From assembly GCA_005889445.1 (NCBI GenBank), contig VBGS01000019.1:1-7091 (forward strand): 7,091 bases of DNA, read 5' to 3'. The position numbers and the translations under genes were made by a program. Of the stretch, positions 5,668 through 7,091 are shown piece after piece. Each line of letters starts with the position of its first letter. The stretch's first letter is position 1. Origin of the DNA: Chloroflexota bacterium. Lineage in GTDB: Bacteria > Chloroflexota > Limnocylindria > P2-11E. A model generated the notes under the pieces. The model did not search any database. It was not told the DNA's origin and was given only the letters and a program-made list of their open reading frames with translations.

Positions 5668-6938
5668 TTGCGAGGTCCTCCACGCGGTCGCGCCGCGACC
5701 GCTGTTGTCTTCGATGCTACCTGCCTAACGCTGGGAGTCCAAAGGACGTTCCCCATATGCTTCGGAGCCGCTACCGCAAGGCGTGTTCCGTTCGCCGTCG
5801 CCGGTGGCGGTGCCATGATCCCGGGTACCCACCACACCCCGTCAGGGCTCGCAAATACGGGCCAACGCGCGCGCTGGGCGGCGGGGATCTTGGCGTCGAC
5901 GAAGAGGTCCTGCAGCTTGCGGCGCGGGGTGAGCAGGGTCCGATCGCCGTCAGCGCGAGAGCGGACGACCAATCTTCTTAGCAAAGTCTTGGGGACGGAT
6001 CCCTCCGCGCCCGGGACCGCGGGTTCGCGAGTGCCGAGTGAGACGCTCCAGCCGTTCCAGTGGATCGTGCGTCCGACCTCGAGGCTCGTCGGAGGATCAC
6101 TCGCGTCGTCGGTGACGTCAGTCACGATGCGAAGCGTGGCGTACTCGCGGAGCGCGCGGCCCCCGGGTAGATCGATCGAGCTCGAGCCATCGGTCGTCGC
6201 GGTGAGCTTGATGAGGGCGTCGCGATGGCGCTTGCCCAGCGTTTGTCCGGTCGTTCGCAGCCACGCGATCGCGGCCGCGGCGTCGGCGAGACGGGCGACC
6301 GCTTCCGCGACTCGCGGGTTGATCTTGGCCAGCTCCGGAATGACCCGATGCCGCACACGATTTCGGGCAAAGACGAGGGACCGGTTCGTCGGGTCGGCGC
6401 GGGGTCGGATCCGCGCGGCGCGGCAGACCGCGATGGTCTCAGCGCGGCCGATGCAGAGGAGCGGGCGGGCGAGGCCGTCGCGGATCGGGCGGATGCCCGC
6501 AAGCCCAGCGAGCCCGCTCCCCCGCGCGAGGTGCAGCAGCACGGTCTCGGCCTGATCGTCGCGGGTATGCCCGGTGGCGATCGCGGTCGCGCCGATCTCC
6601 GCCGCCGCGCGGCGGAGGAACGTATACCGCGCGCGTCGTGCATCGTCTTCGCTCTTGGTCGCCCGTTCGGCCCGTCCGATCCGCACCGGCGCCCCGATCC
6701 GGTTCGCGAGCTTTGCGACGAAGTCGGCGTCCTCGGCGGAACGCGCGGGTTGGGTTCGGTGATCGAAATGTGCGACGTGCGGCACGATCCCAAGCTCGTC
6801 TGCGAGCTCGGCGAGCACCAGCAGGAGTGCGGTCGAATCCGCGCCACCGGAAACGGCGACGATGAGGGGCCCCGGCCGAAAGATCTGGTGCATGCGGATG
6901 TAATCGCGGACGGTCGCGCGGATCGCGGAGGGGGTCAC
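5664..6938 (-). CDS. tilS: tRNA(Ile)-lysidine synthetase
   Basis: TilS ligates lysine to C34 of tRNA-Ile(CAU) using ATP, changing its codon reading from AUG to AUA and its charging from Met to Ile. From GTG 6938 it is 424 residues. Seen: the PP-loop SGGADS (30-35) after LIVAV, HFDH (57-60), GHTRDDQAET (123-132), DPTNRS and FARNRVRHRVIP (182-201), then a C-terminal TilS_C-like region with VRSRADGDR and KLQDLFVDAKIP. Length and domain order are normal for the long form. GTG 6938 gives the usual helix IRATVRDYIRMHQIF before the PP-loop; ATG 6893 would remove it, and any start further upstream lies inside the tRNA gene. The start is one base after the tRNA CCA end and has no Shine-Dalgarno. The TGA stop overlaps the proposed ftsH start. 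No hpt gene lies between tilS and ftsH, unlike many Bacillota and Actinomycetota. Confidence 0.93.
   Translation of the reverse strand: MTPSAIRATVRDYIRMHQIFRPGPLIVAVSGGADSTALLLVLAELADELGIVPHVAHFDHRTQPARSAEDADFVAKLANRIGAPVRIGRAERATKSEDDARRARYTFLRRAAAEIGATAIATGHTRDDQAETVLLHLARGSGLAGLAGIRPIRDGLARPLLCIGRAETIAVCRAARIRPRADPTNRSLVFARNRVRHRVIPELAKINPRVAEAVARLADAAAAIAWLRTTGQTLGKRHRDALIKLTATTDGSSSIDLPGGRALREYATLRIVTDVTDDASDPPTSLEVGRTIHWNGWSVSLGTREPAVPGAEGSVPKTLLRRLVVRSRADGDRTLLTPRRKLQDLFVDAKIPAAQRARWPVFASPDGVWWVPGIMAPPPATANGTRLAVAAPKHMGNVLWTPSVRQVASKTTAVAARPRGGPRN
5665..5681 (-). promoter_or_regulatory. Ribosome binding site and CTG start of ftsH inside tilS
   Basis: On the minus strand GGAGG (5681-5677) is followed after 9 bases by CTG (5667-5665), in frame with ftsH. 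The CTGA overlap places the tilS stop (TGA, 5666-5664) on the ftsH start, like an ATGA coupling but with CTG. This gives the expected N-terminus (M/L)NLDNRIFKNGILTLL with a complete TM1. No ATG, GTG or TTG in this frame lies between this point and GTG 5616. Confidence 0.6.
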
Positions 6939-6939
6939 C

Positions 6940-7015
6940 TGGTGGCTGGGGTGGGGATCGGACCCACGAACCTGCCGGTTATGAGTCGGCTGCTCTACCA
7001 CTGAGCTACCCAGCC
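6940..7015 (-). tRNA. tRNA with CAU anticodon, probably elongator tRNA-Met
   Basis: A 76-base cloverleaf with encoded CCA. Acceptor GGCTGGG (7015-7009) pairs perfectly with CCCAGCC (6950-6944); the discriminator is A; the D stem is GCTC/GAGC; the anticodon loop is CTCATAA with CAU; the T stem is GTGGG/CCCAC. The GGCU acceptor start resembles elongator tRNA-Met. tRNA-Ile2(CAU), the substrate of the adjacent TilS, cannot be excluded, whereas initiator tRNA is unlikely because position 1-72 is paired and the GGG/CCC anticodon stem is absent. Oddities: an A31-C39 mismatch at the top of the anticodon stem, a 6-base variable region (AGGTTC), and TCCGATC as T loop, with C where position 55 is nearly always U. 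Confidence 0.92.
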
Positions 7016-7029
7016 GGGTCGTTTGATCG

Positions 7030-7035
7030 ATTCTA
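7030..7035 (-). promoter_or_regulatory. Candidate -10 box of the tRNA-tilS-ftsH transcript
   Basis: TAGAAT on the minus strand matches TATAAT at five of six positions. It predicts a start near 7023, a few bases before the tRNA 5' end, as is common for tRNA operons. No good -35 is visible about 17 bases upstream. It overlaps the plus-strand TAGAGT of the divergent gene through the palindrome TCTAGA (7032-7037). Confidence 0.5.
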
Positions 7036-7039
7036 GAGT
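7034..7039 (+). promoter_or_regulatory. Possible leaderless -10 element for the right-edge gene
   Basis: TAGAGT fits TANNNT and is exactly six bases before GTG 7046, the same spacing as TAGATT before GTG 1243. It shares the TCTAGA palindrome with the opposing -10 of the tRNA, so the two promoters should exclude each other. Confidence 0.4.
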
Positions 7040-7045
7040 TTGCCG

Positions 7046-7091
7046 GTGCTCGAGCCGCGAGCGATCTGCGACGTCTGCGGTCACACGCGTC
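7046..7091 (+). CDS. Start of a gene with an N-terminal CxxC motif (cut by window edge)
   Basis: From GTG 7046 the open frame reads MLEPRAICDVCGHTR and leaves the window. CDVCG looks like half of a zinc knuckle or ribbon. Only 15 residues are visible, too few to name a family. The support is the open frame, the CxxC motif and the promoter-like TAGAGT six bases upstream. An in-frame TTG at 7040 is an alternative start. Confidence 0.4.
   Translation, partial: MLEPRAICDVCGHTR

Noticed and set aside
3739..6555. A 938-codon open frame on the plus strand opposite ftsH and tilS
   Set aside because: It is antisense to two firmly identified genes and its product is a low-complexity run rich in Arg, Asp, Glu, Val and Leu, as expected from GC-rich codon shadows. 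No recognisable domain or start signal.
6939..7001. Extension of TilS upstream to a start at 7001
   Set aside because: That start lies within the tRNA gene on the same strand, and the added residues are just translated tRNA sequence.
1..7091. Mobile element, CRISPR array or defence island
   Set aside because: No transposase or integrase motif, no terminal repeats, no regularly spaced repeats; the identified genes are chromosomal housekeeping families.

Overview
The window is a high-GC bacterial chromosomal segment, densely coded, with GTG starts and short intergenic gaps. Most of what can be named is housekeeping. The combination of a transcriptional T-box leader on trpE, a fused DUF4395-thioredoxin protein, directly linked tilS and ftsH, and -10 boxes placed six bases before GTG starts suggests a soil or freshwater Chloroflexota lineage or another high-GC Terrabacteria group. 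That placement is inference; nothing here fixes the taxon.

Left part (1-1200, minus strand): the first 275 codons of trpE (anthranilate synthase component I) run off the left edge. Ahead of it lies a complete tryptophan-specific T-box leader, with Stem I, a UGG specifier, Stem III, the T-box bulge, mutually exclusive antiterminator and terminator, and a candidate promoter. Divergent from it at 1243-1707 (plus strand) is a small HExxH zinc-metallopeptidase-like protein with a possible leaderless promoter.

Centre and right (1723-7015, minus strand): one co-directional run reads, in order of transcription, tRNA(CAU), tilS, ftsH, a 48-residue single-span membrane protein, thpR, a DUF4395-thioredoxin fusion, and a DUF1992/DnaJC28-like gene. 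The tRNA CCA end is one base from the likely tilS start. The tilS stop overlaps the likely ftsH start, which appears to be a rare CTG. This run converges with the metallopeptidase gene across a 16-base hairpin. At the right edge another plus-strand gene, starting with a CxxC motif, diverges from the tRNA; its -10 element overlaps the tRNA's.

Functions are mostly tRNA/RNA maintenance (tRNA, TilS, ThpR) and protein and redox quality control (FtsH, DUF4395-Trx, DUF1992). There is no sign of mobile elements, CRISPR, or a defence island. The points most worth checking are a frame-breaking deletion in the ftsH C-terminal region, the CTG start of ftsH, the tRNA(CAU)-tilS abutment with odd tRNA features, and the three CXXC motifs in the DUF4395-Trx fusion. 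I do not see a convincing new multi-gene system.
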